This document shows, one piece after another, positions 1 through 9,547 of a DNA stretch of 64,000 bases. The stretch covers positions 7,180,501 to 7,244,500 of the forward strand of contig NZ_CP135921.1 in the NCBI RefSeq assembly GCF_032397745.1. Reading direction: 5' to 3'. Below the pieces are notes generated by a model. The model was not told the origin of the DNA and did not search any database. It saw only the letters and a program-made list of their open reading frames with translations. The stretch is from Bradyrhizobium prioriisuperbiae. Lineage in GTDB: Bacteria > Pseudomonadota > Alphaproteobacteria > Rhizobiales > Xanthobacteraceae. The translations under genes and the position numbers were made by a program. The stretch's first letter is position 1. Each line of letters opens with the position of its first letter.

Positions 1-1591
1 CACGCAGCTGGAAACCGAGGCGCGTGCTGAAGCCCGCCGTCTTGGTGTTGTAAGAGACGTAGCTGTTGGCGAGCTGCTGACGCTGATAGACGTCGACACC
101 GAAGGCAACGCGGTAATCGAGCAGATAAGGCTCGACGAACGACAGCGAATAGCCGCGGGCGTACTGGCCGTACTGGACCGAGGCCTTGGCGTACAGGCCG
201 CGTCCAAGCAGGTTGCGCTCGGAGACGCTGACTTCACCAAGGAAGCCGTCCGAGGTCGAGTAACCACCCGACACCGAGAACTCACCGGTCGACTTCTCTT
301 CGAGGTCCACGTTGAGAATCACACGGTCGCTCGATGAACCCGGTTCGCTGCTGATCTTCACCGTCTTGAAGTAGTCGAGATTCTTCAGCCGGCGCTCGGC
401 ACGATCGACCAGCGCGCGGTTGTAGGCGTCGCCTTCGGAGATGTCGAACTCGCGGCGGATCACGTAGTCGCGGGTACGGGTGTTGCCACGCACATTGATA
501 CGCTCGATGTAGGTGCGCGCGCCCTCATCGATCGCGAACACGATCGACACGGTACGCGCTTCGAAATTACGCTCGCCGGTAGGCCGCACGGTCGCGAACG
601 CATAACCGCGGCGCGACGCCTCGATCGTCATATCTTCGACCGACTTTTCAATTGCCTCCGCATTATAGACCGAACCAACGCCGACCCGCGACATATTCGC
701 CAGCGAGTTGCCGTCGAGCGAGCGAATGCTGGAGCGGAAATTGACCGAACCGACGCGATACTGCTGGCCCTCTTCGATCTTGAAGGTGACGATGAAGCCC
801 TTGCCGTCCGGATCGTACTCCGTCAGCGCGGCGATCACCTGCACGTCGGCATAACCGTTCTTCAGGTAGAAGCGCCGGATCAGGTCACGGTCGGCCTCGA
901 CCCGGTCGGGGTCGTAGACGTCGTTGCCGCCGAGGAAGCTCAGGAGGTTCGATTCGCGAGTCTTGATGATGTCGCGCAGCCGGTAAGCCGAATATGCGCT
1001 GTTGCCGACGAAATTGATGGTCTTGACGCCTGTCTTGTTGCCTTCGGTGACCTCGAAGATCAGATCGACGCGATTGTTGGGCTGCTCGATGATCTGCGGC
1101 ACCACGCGAACGTCATAGCGGCCGGAGCGGCGATAGATTTCAGAAATGCGCTGGGCGTCGGACTGCACCATCGGCCGCGAGAACGTGCCGCGCGGCTTGG
1201 ACTGGATCTCGGCGGTGAGCTGGTCGTCCTTGACCTTCTTGTTGCCTTCGAACGCGACGCGACCAATCACCTGGTTCTCGACCACGGTGACGATGATCCG
1301 GCCACCGGCCTGGTTGATCTTGACGTCCTGGAACAGACCGGTCTCGTAGAGCGCCTTGAGGCCGTCATCGATCCGGCCGCTGTCCAGCCGCCCGCCCGGG
1401 CCCGGCTTGAAGTACGAGCGGATGGTCTCCGCCTCGACGCGCCGATTGCCTTCCACCACGATCGAAGAGACGGACTGAGCCGACACTGGCGACGCAACGA
1501 GCAAGCCCGTCACCGCACCAGCGACGGGCAGAGCGATCAACATCAGGGTCGCGAAAATGCCACCCCTAAGCACTCGCATTCCAACTTTCAT
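1..1591 (-). CDS. bamA: Outer membrane protein assembly factor BamA (3' end outside window)
   Basis: BamA is the central subunit of the BAM complex, which folds and inserts beta-barrel proteins into the outer membrane. The visible part is about 530 residues. It starts with a basic stretch and a hydrophobic signal segment ending in SPVSAQ, followed by the first POTRA repeat (SSIVVEGNRRVEAETIR). Further POTRA-type repeats and the start of the 16-strand barrel follow; the C-terminus lies beyond base 1. The reading frame is open from the ATG at 1591 to the window edge. A second ATG twelve bases downstream is an alternative start, since the upstream AAGG is about ten bases away. It is the last visible gene of the minus-strand run containing rseP, dxr, cdsA and uppS, a standard alphaproteobacterial order. 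A gap of 183 bases separates it from rseP; I see no clear signal there. Confidence 0.95.
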   Translation of the reverse strand, partial: MKVGMRVLRGGIFATLMLIALPVAGAVTGLLVASPVSAQSVSSIVVEGNRRVEAETIRSYFKPGPGGRLDSGRIDDGLKALYETGLFQDVKINQAGGRIIVTVVENQVIGRVAFEGNKKVKDDQLTAEIQSKPRGTFSRPMVQSDAQRISEIYRRSGRYDVRVVPQIIEQPNNRVDLIFEVTEGNKTGVKTINFVGNSAYSAYRLRDIIKTRESNLLSFLGGNDVYDPDRVEADRDLIRRFYLKNGYADVQVIAALTEYDPDGKGFIVTFKIEEGQQYRVGSVNFRSSIRSLDGNSLANMSRVGVGSVYNAEAIEKSVEDMTIEASRRGYAFATVRPTGERNFEARTVSIVFAIDEGARTYIERINVRGNTRTRDYVIRREFDISEGDAYNRALVDRAERRLKNLDYFKTVKISSEPGSSSDRVILNVDLEEKSTGEFSVSGGYSTSDGFLGEVSVSERNLLGRGLYAKASVQYGQYARGYSLSFVEPYLLDYRVAFGVDVYQRQQLANSYVSYNTKTAGFSTRLGFQLR

Positions 1592-1774
1592 GCGCCAAGC
1601 GACCTTATCATTCCAATCCCGGCCTGCTCCCCAGCGAGCCAAGAGATTCCCCAAATTCTGCGTTGCTTGTAGCCAATTTTCCCCGGCTGGCAAACGACCT
1701 TTCGCAGTGCAATTCCAATTTCTCACCAATACGTTGCCTATCGGCCACGCCGGCAAATTATTGCAATGAACCTG

Positions 1775-2932
1775 TCACGACCCACGCGAGTGCAAAATAC
1801 CGCTGATGTCGTTGTAGAGCGTGAAAACCATCAACATCAGCACTAGCGCCAGGCCGAAACGAAAGCCCATTTCCTGCGCCCGCTCCGATAGCGGCCGCCC
1901 CCGGACAGCCTCAATGGCATAGAACAAAAGGTGACCACCATCGAGCAACGGTACCGGAAACAGGTTAAGGAGACCGATCGAAATCGACAAAACCGCCGAC
2001 AGGTGCATCAGTGCGGCCAGTCCGAGGGTCGCAACCTGGCCCGAAATCTGGGCGATTCGAATCGGCCCGCCGATCTGGTCCGCGGCTTCGCGCCCGCCAA
2101 AGATACCGCCGATATAGGCCAGGGTCCGGTCGATCACGAACCAGGTTTCCTTGACCCCGAGCCAGACCGCCGTCAGCGGATCAACCGACTTGGTCACCGC
2201 TTCGTTCGACGAAGTGGCCCGGGTGATTCCCAGTATGCCCTGGCGATGGGTGTTGCCAAAATTGTCCTTGATCTCACGCAGCTCAGGCGTGGCCTCCAGC
2301 GTGACAGGCACCCCGCCCCGCCTGACCGTGAATGTCAGCTTCTCGCCTGCGTTGATCGCGACGATACGCTGCATGTCGGAGAAGCTCTCGATCTCCTTGC
2401 CATTGATCGCCGCAACCACGTCGCCCGACTGAAAGCCCGCCGCAGCGGCGGCGCTTCCGGGCTGCACGGTGTCGACCTGGGCCGTTGTCGAGGGCTTGCC
2501 GAAAAAGGTGAAAAGACCAGCAAAAATGACGATTGCCAGCAGGAAGTTGGCGATCGGACCGGCGGCAACGATGGCGGCACGGGGGCCGACCTTCTTGAAG
2601 TGGAAGCTCTGCGCGCGCTCCTCGTTGCTCATCTTGGCAAGCGAATCCGCCGACGGCGTGCTGGCTTCGCTCTCGTCCCCGAAGAACTTGACGTAGCCGC
2701 CGAGCGGAATCGCCGAAATCTTCCAGCGCGTGCCGTGACGGTCGTTGAAACCGGCGATTTCCGGACCAAAGCCCAGCGAGAACGTCAGAACCCTCACGCC
2801 GGCCCAGCGGGCGACCAGGAAATGCCCGAGCTCGTGAAAGAACACGACAATGGTCAGGACGAACAGGAACGGAATGATGTAGCCAACCAGAGTATGGCTC
2901 AACGCATTGAAAGTACTTAGAAGAATATCCAA
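1775..2932 (-). CDS. rseP: RIP metalloprotease RseP (site-2 protease)
   Basis: RseP is an inner-membrane zinc protease that cuts substrates within the membrane, classically anti-sigma factors and remnant signal peptides. The 385-residue product has the zinc-binding HELGH near residues 34-38 in the first membrane helix, and a PDZ region in the middle (AGFQSGDVVAAINGKEI). The conserved FPVPLLDGGHL motif, which gives the third metal ligand, lies in a C-terminal membrane helix. Length is normal for alphaproteobacterial RseP/MmpA. The start is a TTG preceded by GAGGAACGG at good spacing; no ATG precedes the first membrane helix in frame, so the TTG is favoured. It lies between dxr (45 bases upstream) and bamA and is probably co-transcribed with them. 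Confidence 0.95.
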   Translation of the reverse strand: MDILLSTFNALSHTLVGYIIPFLFVLTIVVFFHELGHFLVARWAGVRVLTFSLGFGPEIAGFNDRHGTRWKISAIPLGGYVKFFGDESEASTPSADSLAKMSNEERAQSFHFKKVGPRAAIVAAGPIANFLLAIVIFAGLFTFFGKPSTTAQVDTVQPGSAAAAAGFQSGDVVAAINGKEIESFSDMQRIVAINAGEKLTFTVRRGGVPVTLEATPELREIKDNFGNTHRQGILGITRATSSNEAVTKSVDPLTAVWLGVKETWFVIDRTLAYIGGIFGGREAADQIGGPIRIAQISGQVATLGLAALMHLSAVLSISIGLLNLFPVPLLDGGHLLFYAIEAVRGRPLSERAQEMGFRFGLALVLMLMVFTLYNDISGILHSRGS

Positions 2933-2977
2933 AATCCGTTCCTCGTCCCAGGGCGCGTGGCGCCCCTCTCCAATCGT

Positions 2978-4204
2978 TTAGGATGCCTTTGCGGCAATTT
3001 GAGGCAAGAGGGTGGCAGCGATATTTCGCGCGTTATGGTCAATGGCGAGCGCGTCGTCGGCCGTTGTGGGCGCCTTCGCCGATCCATTGCTCACCGCGGT
3101 TTCGATCGTGGCCTCGACCAGCCGTGCGATCATGCCGAACTTGATCTTGCGATCGACGAACGCGGCGACGGCGATCTCGTTGGCGGCGTTGTAGACCGTG
3201 GGCGCTCCACCCCCGGTGCGCAGCGCCTCGAAGGCGAGCCGCAATCCCGGAAAGCGCTTCAAGTCCGGAACCTCGAATGTCAGCTGACCAATCGCCGCGA
3301 GGTCGAGACGCGCCGCAGGGCCGGGAATGCGATCGGGCCAGCCAAGGCAGTGGGCGATCGGCGTGCGCATATCAGGCGCGCCGAGCTGCGCCACCACCGA
3401 GCGATCAGAGAACTCCACCATGCCGTGGATGATCGATTGCGGGTGAACCAGCACGTCGATCTCGTCCGGCGACAGAGCGAACAGATGTGCGGCCTCGATC
3501 ACTTCGAGGCCCTTGTTCATCATCGAGGCGGAATCGATGGTGATCTTCTGCCCCATTGACCAGTTCGGATGCTTCAGCGCCTGCTCCAGTGTCGCCTGCT
3601 CGATCTGCTCGACCGACCACGTGCGAAACGGCCCACCCGACGCCGTGATGATGACGCGGGTCAGTTCCTCGCGATTGCCCGATGACAGCGCCTGAAACAG
3701 CGCGTTGTGTTCCGAATCCGCCGGCAGCACTTGCGCGCCCGCAGCCAGCGCCCGCTGCATGAAGATCTCGCCGGCACACACCAGGCATTCCTTGTTGGCG
3801 AGCGCAACGGTGGCGCCGCGATCGACCGCGGCAAGCGCCGGCTTCAGTCCGGCCGCGCCGCTGACCGCCGCCATCACCCAGTCGGACGGACGAGCAGCCG
3901 CTTCGATCACCGCTACCTCACCGGCTCCGCAAGCGATCCCGGTGCCGGACAGCGCCGCCTTCAAATCGTCGAACCGGGTCGGGTCGGCAATCGCGGCGTA
4001 TTCCACTTCGAACTCGCGGGCGAGCTTCGCCAGCGCATCGACATTGCTGTTCGCCGTCACCGCTGCAACGCGATAGCGATCGCGGCCGCGCCGCAGCAAA
4101 TCCATGGTGCTGTCGCCAATCGATCCGGTGGCACCCAATACGGTCACGACCCGCTCCTGCTGCGGCCGCGACTGATCGATCGTCTTCAAAGGAACTGCAC
4201 TCAT
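2978..4204 (-). CDS. dxr: 1-deoxy-D-xylulose 5-phosphate reductoisomerase
   Basis: This enzyme converts DXP to 2-C-methyl-D-erythritol 4-phosphate with NADPH, the committed step of the MEP isoprenoid pathway, in the cytoplasm. The 408-residue product has the NADPH-binding [11 protein letters not shown] near residues 23-33 and the substrate/metal segment [10 protein letters not shown]. The flexible-loop motif ITASGGPFR and [13 protein letters not shown] are also present. The first ~20 residues before the Rossmann strand are longer than in E. coli. The ATG at 4204 follows the cdsA stop by seven bases, so translation is probably coupled. Neighbours cdsA and uppS use lipid precursors, and UppS consumes isoprenoid units made by this pathway. 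Confidence 0.96.
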   Translation of the reverse strand: MSAVPLKTIDQSRPQQERVVTVLGATGSIGDSTMDLLRRGRDRYRVAAVTANSNVDALAKLAREFEVEYAAIADPTRFDDLKAALSGTGIACGAGEVAVIEAAARPSDWVMAAVSGAAGLKPALAAVDRGATVALANKECLVCAGEIFMQRALAAGAQVLPADSEHNALFQALSSGNREELTRVIITASGGPFRTWSVEQIEQATLEQALKHPNWSMGQKITIDSASMMNKGLEVIEAAHLFALSPDEIDVLVHPQSIIHGMVEFSDRSVVAQLGAPDMRTPIAHCLGWPDRIPGPAARLDLAAIGQLTFEVPDLKRFPGLRLAFEALRTGGGAPTVYNAANEIAVAAFVDRKIKFGMIARLVEATIETAVSNGSAKAPTTADDALAIDHNARNIAATLLPQIAAKAS

Positions 4205-4211
4205 ATGACAC

Positions 4212-5054
4212 TCACCAAATCATAAGACCGCGGCCGATACCATCGATACCGCCGCGCATGACACCAAACAGCGCCGCCACAATAATCGCCGCGACAAAAC
4301 CGTCGAGGCGGTCCAGCAGCCCGCCGTGTCCCGGGATGATGTGACTGGAATCCTTCACGCCGAAGTTGCGCTTCACCGCGGATTCAAACAGGTCGCCCAG
4401 CTGCGACACGATCGACAGCAGCACCGCCAGCCCCAACAGCGGGACAAGTTTGCCAAATCCCGCCACCGCGAAGGCCGACGCCACCACGAGGCTGCCCACA
4501 AGCCCTCCGATCGCGCCGGCCCAGGTTTTTTTCGGGCTGACACGCGGCCAGAGTTTTGGACCGCCGAGACCGCGGCCCGCGAAATATCCGCCGATGTCGG
4601 TGACCCAGACGATCAGCAGGACGAAGACCAGCGCAAGAAAGCCCGAGGCCGGATCGCTCCGGACCAGAACCGACGCCAGCATGGCGAGGCCCGCATACAC
4701 CAATCCGCCCGAGATCCAGGCCGACAGCGACGTGCGCAAGCCAGTAATCACCCCGGCGAGGACGCTGATCGCGACAACGGCAGCAGCAATGTCAATCCGA
4801 CCGGCCGTCAGACAAAATCCGGACACCACGAGCGCCACCACGCCGATGGCCACCGCCATCACGTTGCGCGATGCGCCGACGATCATCAGCCATTCGACAT
4901 AGAGGCCGATGGCAGCAAGCATCACCAGGATCGCCCAGGGCCAGCCGCCGGCATAAGCAATGGCGATGGTCAGAGGGGCCAGAATCACGGCGGCGATCAC
5001 CCGCATCAGCAGGTTGCGCGATCCCTGATCGGTCGCCGCGGAAGGCGCGGTCAT
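4212..5054 (-). CDS. cdsA: Phosphatidate cytidylyltransferase (CDP-diglyceride synthase)
   Basis: CdsA makes CDP-diacylglycerol from CTP and phosphatidic acid in the inner membrane, feeding all phospholipid synthesis. The 280-residue product is largely hydrophobic, with about eight membrane segments. It carries the family signature near the C-terminus: [13 protein letters not shown], then the [18 protein letters not shown] block followed by LLDRLDG. The ATG overlaps the uppS stop in an ATGA arrangement, which indicates translational coupling. The stop is seven bases before the dxr start. The N-terminal ~20 residues are polar and family-variable. Confidence 0.95.
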   Translation of the reverse strand: MTAPSAATDQGSRNLLMRVIAAVILAPLTIAIAYAGGWPWAILVMLAAIGLYVEWLMIVGASRNVMAVAIGVVALVVSGFCLTAGRIDIAAAVVAISVLAGVITGLRTSLSAWISGGLVYAGLAMLASVLVRSDPASGFLALVFVLLIVWVTDIGGYFAGRGLGGPKLWPRVSPKKTWAGAIGGLVGSLVVASAFAVAGFGKLVPLLGLAVLLSIVSQLGDLFESAVKRNFGVKDSSHIIPGHGGLLDRLDGFVAAIIVAALFGVMRGGIDGIGRGLMIW

Positions 5055-5809
5055 GATCCGGTTTTGGCGGCAAGACCACCAAAACGCCGCTCACGCCGGG
5101 CATATTCGGCAATCGCCCCTTCGAGGGCCGCTCTGTCGAAATCGGGCCAGTGAATCGGCACGAACACCAGTTCGCTGTAAGCCGCCTGCCACATCAGGAA
5201 ATTCGACAGCCGCTGCTCGCCGCTGGTGCGAATGATCATATCGGGATCAGGAATGTCGGGGGCATCGAGATAGCGGCCGAGGGTGTCGGCGGTGATGGTC
5301 TCGACGGCGCGCTTGCCGTCGGCCACTTCCCGCGCCAGCCGCTGCGCCGCCTGGGCGATTTCCTGTCGCGAGCCGTAGTTGAACGCGACCACCAGTGTCA
5401 GCGCGGTGTTGTCCTTGGTCAGGTCTTCCGCCTCGGCCAACAGCGCGCGGATGTCCTGCTCGAGGCCTTCGCGCTCGCCGATGACGCGGACCCGCACACC
5501 GTCGCGATGCAGGGTCGCGAGATCGTTACGGATGAAGCGCCGCAGCAGGCCGAACAGATCGCCGATCTCGGTGGCGGGGCGCGACCAGTTTTCCGAGCTG
5601 AACGAATAGATCGTCAGATAGGAGATGCCCAGCTCATGGGAGGCACGCACCACGCGCCGCAACGCCTCCACCCCACGCCGATGGCCCTCGCCGCGCGGCA
5701 AACCACGGGCCGCGGCCCAGCGTCCATTGCCGTCCATGATGATCGCGACATGCCGCGGCGTCTCCGGTCGGGCCGGCTCCTCGGGGTGGGACGAAACACC
5801 GTTCGACAT
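5051..5809 (-). CDS. uppS: Isoprenyl transferase (undecaprenyl diphosphate synthase)
   Basis: UppS condenses isopentenyl diphosphate units onto farnesyl diphosphate to build the C55 carrier lipid for peptidoglycan and O-antigen. The sequence shows [13 protein letters not shown] with the catalytic Asp near residue 25, [16 protein letters not shown], and the C-terminal [16 protein letters not shown] binding segment. I chose the ATG at 5809, giving 252 residues, because GAGGAA sits seven bases upstream. An in-frame TTG at 5824 would add five residues but lacks that spacing. It sits twelve bases after frr and overlaps cdsA by four bases. Confidence 0.95.
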   Translation of the reverse strand: MSNGVSSHPEEPARPETPRHVAIIMDGNGRWAAARGLPRGEGHRRGVEALRRVVRASHELGISYLTIYSFSSENWSRPATEIGDLFGLLRRFIRNDLATLHRDGVRVRVIGEREGLEQDIRALLAEAEDLTKDNTALTLVVAFNYGSRQEIAQAAQRLAREVADGKRAVETITADTLGRYLDAPDIPDPDMIIRTSGEQRLSNFLMWQAAYSELVFVPIHWPDFDRAALEGAIAEYARRERRFGGLAAKTGS

Positions 5810-5820
5810 CGGATGATTCC

Positions 5821-6384
5821 TCAAACGGTGAGGATTTCCTTTTCTTTCGCGGCGAGCAACTGATCGATTTCCGTGATCGTCGCGTCGGTGGCCTTCTGGA
5901 TGTCGTTGGCGAAACGCTCCTGATCGTCCTCGGAAATCTCGTGATTCTTTTCCTGCTTTTTGACGACGTCGAGCCCGTCGCGCCGCACATGGCGCACCGC
6001 CACGCGCGCGGCTTCGGCGTACTTGTGCGCGACCTTCACCAGTTCCTTGCGGCGCTCCTGATTGAGCTCGGGAATCCGCAGGCGCAGCACTTGGCCTTCC
6101 GTGGCCGGGCTGAGACCAAGATTGGAATTGACGATCGCCTTTTCCACCGCATGGACCATCGACTTGTCCCAGACCTGCACCGACAGCAGGCGCGGCTCGG
6201 GAACGCTGACCGTGGCGAGCTGGTTGAGCGGCATGTGGCTGCCATAGGCCTCGACCTGCACCGGCTCCAGCATCGAGGCTGACGCCCGGCCGGTCCGCAG
6301 GCCGCCGAGTTCGTGCTTGAGCGATGCGGTCGCGCCCTGCATGCGGCGCTTCAATTCGTTGAGATCGAAATTCGCGGTCGCCAT
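5821..6384 (-). CDS. frr: Ribosome recycling factor
   Basis: RRF splits post-termination ribosomes together with EF-G. The 187-residue product has the usual length and features: an N-terminal helix ([13 protein letters not shown]), GGLRTGRAS, the [13 protein letters not shown] beta domain region, and the C-terminal long helices with [13 protein letters not shown]. The ATG at 6384 is preceded by AAGAAGG at nine bases. An ATG nine bases earlier would leave no Shine-Dalgarno spacing, and longer upstream extensions are not conserved in the family. It lies 44 bases downstream of pyrH, the classical pyrH-frr pairing. Confidence 0.96.
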   Translation of the reverse strand: MATANFDLNELKRRMQGATASLKHELGGLRTGRASASMLEPVQVEAYGSHMPLNQLATVSVPEPRLLSVQVWDKSMVHAVEKAIVNSNLGLSPATEGQVLRLRIPELNQERRKELVKVAHKYAEAARVAVRHVRRDGLDVVKKQEKNHEISEDDQERFANDIQKATDATITEIDQLLAAKEKEILTV

Positions 6385-6428
6385 GATTGTCATCCTTCTT
6401 ATCGATAGTCGCCTCGACATTCGCCGGG

Positions 6429-7145
6429 CTATCCCGCGACGATGGTCCCCCGCCCGGTCCCGTTCAGGATCGCACTGATCGAGCCCGGCTCGGCAATCGA
6501 GAACACGATGATAGGCACGCCGGTTTCGCGGGCAAGCGCGAACGCGGTGGCGTCCATCACTTTATAGCCGCCTTCCAACGCCTGCGAGTGCGTCAGGCGC
6601 TCGAACCGCTTGGCGGTCGGATCCTTTTTCGGATCGGCGCTGTAGACCCCGTCGACATTGGTGGCCTTGAGCACCGCCTGCGCACCGATTTCGCCGGCGC
6701 GCAGCACCGCCGTGGTGTCGGTGGTGAAGAACGGATTCCCGGTTCCGCCGCCGAGCAGCACGATGCGGCCCTCGGACAGATATTTGTAGGCTGCGCTGCG
6801 GGTGAACAGCTCGCTGATCTCCGGCATCACGAACGCCGACAGCGTCCGCGCCGGCTGCCCCTTGCGCTCCAGCGCCGCGTCGAGTGCGAGGCAGTTCATC
6901 ATGGTGGCGAGCATGCCCATGGTGTCGCCGGTCGGCCGCGACACGCCGCGATTGGAGACTTCCACGCCGCGGAAGATGTTGCCGCCGCCGATCACGACGG
7001 CAATCTCCACCCCAAGCTCACGGGCCTTGATCAGGTCGCCTGCGACCCGGTCGATCGTCGGCTGGTCGATGCCGAATGGCTGGGCGCCGGCCAAGTACTC
7101 GCCGGAGAGCTTGATCACAACACGTCGATAGACCGGCTCAGCCAT
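6429..7145 (-). CDS. pyrH: UMP kinase
   Basis: Hexameric bacterial UMP kinase phosphorylates UMP to UDP for pyrimidine nucleotide synthesis. The 238-residue product belongs to the amino-acid kinase fold: [12 protein letters not shown] at the N-terminus, [24 protein letters not shown] and the C-terminal [11 protein letters not shown] chose the ATG at 7145 (GAAAGGGAG upstream) because the open frame extends a further 53 residues with no family similarity. It sits 61 bases downstream of tsf, in the conserved rpsB-tsf-pyrH-frr block. Confidence 0.96.
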   Translation of the reverse strand: MAEPVYRRVVIKLSGEYLAGAQPFGIDQPTIDRVAGDLIKARELGVEIAVVIGGGNIFRGVEVSNRGVSRPTGDTMGMLATMMNCLALDAALERKGQPARTLSAFVMPEISELFTRSAAYKYLSEGRIVLLGGGTGNPFFTTDTTAVLRAGEIGAQAVLKATNVDGVYSADPKKDPTAKRFERLTHSQALEGGYKVMDATAFALARETGVPIIVFSIAEPGSISAILNGTGRGTIVAG

Positions 7146-7206
7146 GTGCGACAGCTCCCTTTCGAGGGAACCAACCCTCGACGACCCTCGTGGAACCGAA
7201 GCCTTG

Positions 7207-8142
7207 TCAGGCGGGCTTGTTGTTTTGCCCGCTGGCGGCAGCGACCTCGGCCGCGAAATCGGATTCCTGCTTCTCGATTCCCTCGCCCAGAGCATAGCGC
7301 ACAAAACCGGCGACTTTCACCGGCGCACCGACTTTGCCCTCAGCTTCCTTCACGGCTTGGGCAACGGATTTGCCGGTATCGTGAATGAAGGCCTGCTCGA
7401 GCAGGCAGACTTCCTTGTAATAGGTCTTCAGGCCGGACTCGACGATCTTCTCGATCACGTTGTCAGCCTTGCCCTGCTGACGATACTTGTCAGCCAGCAC
7501 GTCTTTTTCGCGGCGCACCACTTCGGGATCGAGGCCGGCGGCGTCCAGGGCGGAAGGATTTGCTGCCGCAATATGCATCGCGATCTGGCGGCCCAGTGCC
7601 GCCAGCTCATCGGTCGCGCCGGTCGATTCGAGGGCCACGATCACCCCCATCTTGCCGAGACCATCGGCCACCGAGTTATGCAGGTAGCTCGCGACCACGC
7701 CATTGCCGACCGACAGCTCGGCGGCGCGGCGCAGCGACATGTTCTCGCCGATGGTGGCGATAGCGTCGGCGATCGCCACCTCAACCGTGGCGGAGCCGAC
7801 CTTGGCGGCCTTGATCTTCTCGACGTCGGCGCCAGTTTTCAGCGCGACCTGACCGATCATCTTGACCAGGCCCTGGAACTGCTCGTTGCGAGCGACGAAA
7901 TCGGTTTCCGAATTGACCTCGACCAGCACGCCCTTGGTGCCAGCGAGCACTGCTCCGATCAGGCCTTCGGCGGCCACACGGCCGGCCTTCTTGGCGGCCT
8001 TCGAGAGGCCCTTCTTGCGCAACCAATCGACCGCGGCTTCCATGTCGCCATTGGTCTCGCTGAGCGCCTGCTTGCAGTCCATCATGCCGGCGCCGGTCTT
8101 CTCGCGCAGTTCCTTGACCATTGCCGCAGTAATCGCTGTCAT
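7207..8142 (-). CDS. tsf: Translation elongation factor Ts
   Basis: EF-Ts exchanges GDP for GTP on EF-Tu. The 311-residue product has the UBA-like N-terminus with [18 protein letters not shown], the signature [15 protein letters not shown] that contacts EF-Tu, and the second dimerisation-type subdomain towards the C-terminus. The start at 8142 has GAGG eight bases upstream; an ATG two codons earlier would place GAGG too close. The C-terminal ~25 residues (after [14 protein letters not shown]) are rich in Ala and Gln, as in related alphaproteobacteria. A 183-base gap separates it from rpsB, so an additional promoter or processing site is possible there, though I see no clear one. Confidence 0.96.
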   Translation of the reverse strand: MTAITAAMVKELREKTGAGMMDCKQALSETNGDMEAAVDWLRKKGLSKAAKKAGRVAAEGLIGAVLAGTKGVLVEVNSETDFVARNEQFQGLVKMIGQVALKTGADVEKIKAAKVGSATVEVAIADAIATIGENMSLRRAAELSVGNGVVASYLHNSVADGLGKMGVIVALESTGATDELAALGRQIAMHIAAANPSALDAAGLDPEVVRREKDVLADKYRQQGKADNVIEKIVESGLKTYYKEVCLLEQAFIHDTGKSVAQAVKEAEGKVGAPVKVAGFVRYALGEGIEKQESDFAAEVAAASGQNNKPA

Positions 8143-8325
8143 TTGCATATCCTCTGCCTGAGAGCGCCCGATCCGCACCGACGGCGGTCATCAAGGGCGT
8201 CGCGTCCCGAATCGGACTTGCGGGAATTTAAGCGGCCAGTGTGTCCCGGCCGCGAAACCTGTGATCGGGACGGGATCGAGAGAGCCCCATCTGTGAGGCC
8301 CTCCCGACATCCACCCACGTGATCG

Positions 8326-9324
8326 TCACTCCGCTTCCGCGGTCAGTTCCTTGGCCTTGGTCACCCAGCTGTCGGCACGACCCGGCAGACCGACTTCTTC
8401 GCCGATGTGGTGGGCCTTGGCCTGATCGAGCTCGGCCAGCTGCCAGTAGTGGAAAATACCGAGATCGTTGAGTTTCTTCTCGATCGCGCCGGACACGCCG
8501 GTGAGCTTCTTGAGATCGTCGGCCACGCCGCGCGGTCCGGCCAGCCCCTGGAAGGCCGCCGTCTCCGCAGCCGCCGGAAGCTCTTCACGCACCGGGTTGG
8601 CCAGCGCACCGATGTCGATGCCTTGCTCGCCTTGAGCCCGTGAAATGCCGTCGATCGCGGCGCGCGCGATCAGATCGCAGTACAGGCTGATGGCGCGGCC
8701 AGCGTCGTCATTGCCGGGGACCAGATAGGTGATGCCCTTCGGATCGCAGTTGGTATCGACGATCGCCGCCACCGGGATGTTCAGCCGCTGGGCTTCCTGG
8801 ATGGCGATGTCTTCCTTGTTGGTGTCGATCACGAAGATCATGTCGGGCAGACCGCCCATGTCCTTGATGCCGCCGAGCGAACGGTCCAGCTTGTCGCGCT
8901 CGCGCTGCAGATCAAGACGCTCCTTCTTGGTGTACTGCTGGCCCTCGGTCGACGCGAGGATCTCGTCGAGGTGACGCAGGCGCTTGATCGAGCCGGAAAT
9001 GGTCTTCCAGTTGGTCAGAGTGCCGCCGAGCCAGCGCGAATTGACGAAATATTGCGCCGAACGCTTCGCAGCGTCGGCAACGCCGTCCTGGGCCTGGCGC
9101 TTGGTGCCGACGAACAGGATGCGGCCGCCCTTGGCGACAGTATCGCTGACGGCCTGCAGCGCACGGTGCAGCAAGGGCACGGTCTGCGCGAGGTCGATGA
9201 TGTGAATGTTGTTGCGGGCACCGAAGATGTAATCCGCCATCTTCGGATTCCATCGGTGGGACTGGTGACCAAAGTGAACGCCAGCTTCAAGCAGCTGACG
9301 CATAGAAAAATCGGGAAGCGCCAT
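8326..9324 (-). CDS. rpsB: 30S ribosomal protein S2 with long C-terminal extension
   Basis: S2 binds the 30S head-body junction and is needed for S1 attachment. Residues 1-230 match canonical S2 ([67 protein letters not shown]). The product is 332 residues, about 90 more than E. coli S2. The extra C-terminal part holds a helix-hairpin-helix-like unit ([20 protein letters not shown], followed by QLAEL and HHIGEEVGL). Such extensions are known in this bacterial order. The ATG at 9324 is the only sensible start. A promoter-like sequence lies about 110 bases upstream. Confidence 0.96.
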   Translation of the reverse strand: MALPDFSMRQLLEAGVHFGHQSHRWNPKMADYIFGARNNIHIIDLAQTVPLLHRALQAVSDTVAKGGRILFVGTKRQAQDGVADAAKRSAQYFVNSRWLGGTLTNWKTISGSIKRLRHLDEILASTEGQQYTKKERLDLQRERDKLDRSLGGIKDMGGLPDMIFVIDTNKEDIAIQEAQRLNIPVAAIVDTNCDPKGITYLVPGNDDAGRAISLYCDLIARAAIDGISRAQGEQGIDIGALANPVREELPAAAETAAFQGLAGPRGVADDLKKLTGVSGAIEKKLNDLGIFHYWQLAELDQAKAHHIGEEVGLPGRADSWVTKAKELTAEAE

Positions 9325-9433
9325 TGTGTATTCTCCGGTTGGTTCCTCCGGAAACGTGTGAGCATAACGAGCCTCGCGGCCCGGATGCCACCGGACGGCC
9401 TTTCAAGCCATGTTTCCGTGTGAGATGGCGCGG

Positions 9434-9462
9434 TGTATAGCGGCGCCCCTGCCCCAAAGCAA
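9434..9462 (-). promoter_or_regulatory. Candidate rpsB-tsf promoter
   Basis: On the minus strand, TTGCTT (9457-9462, within CCTTGCTT) and TATACA (9434-9439, within GCTATACA) are separated by exactly 17 bases. This fits the alphaproteobacterial housekeeping pattern CTTG-N17-CTATA. Transcription would begin near 9427, leaving a leader of about 100 bases before rpsB. S2 leaders are autoregulatory in other bacteria; I cannot show a specific fold here. Confidence 0.5.
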
Positions 9463-9547
9463 GGATTTCCGACGGTTATTTGCCCGATCCGGGCCTTCGA
9501 AACCGGGCCGGCCAACCTCGGGATCGAGGTCCGGCCGGCCGCCATTT

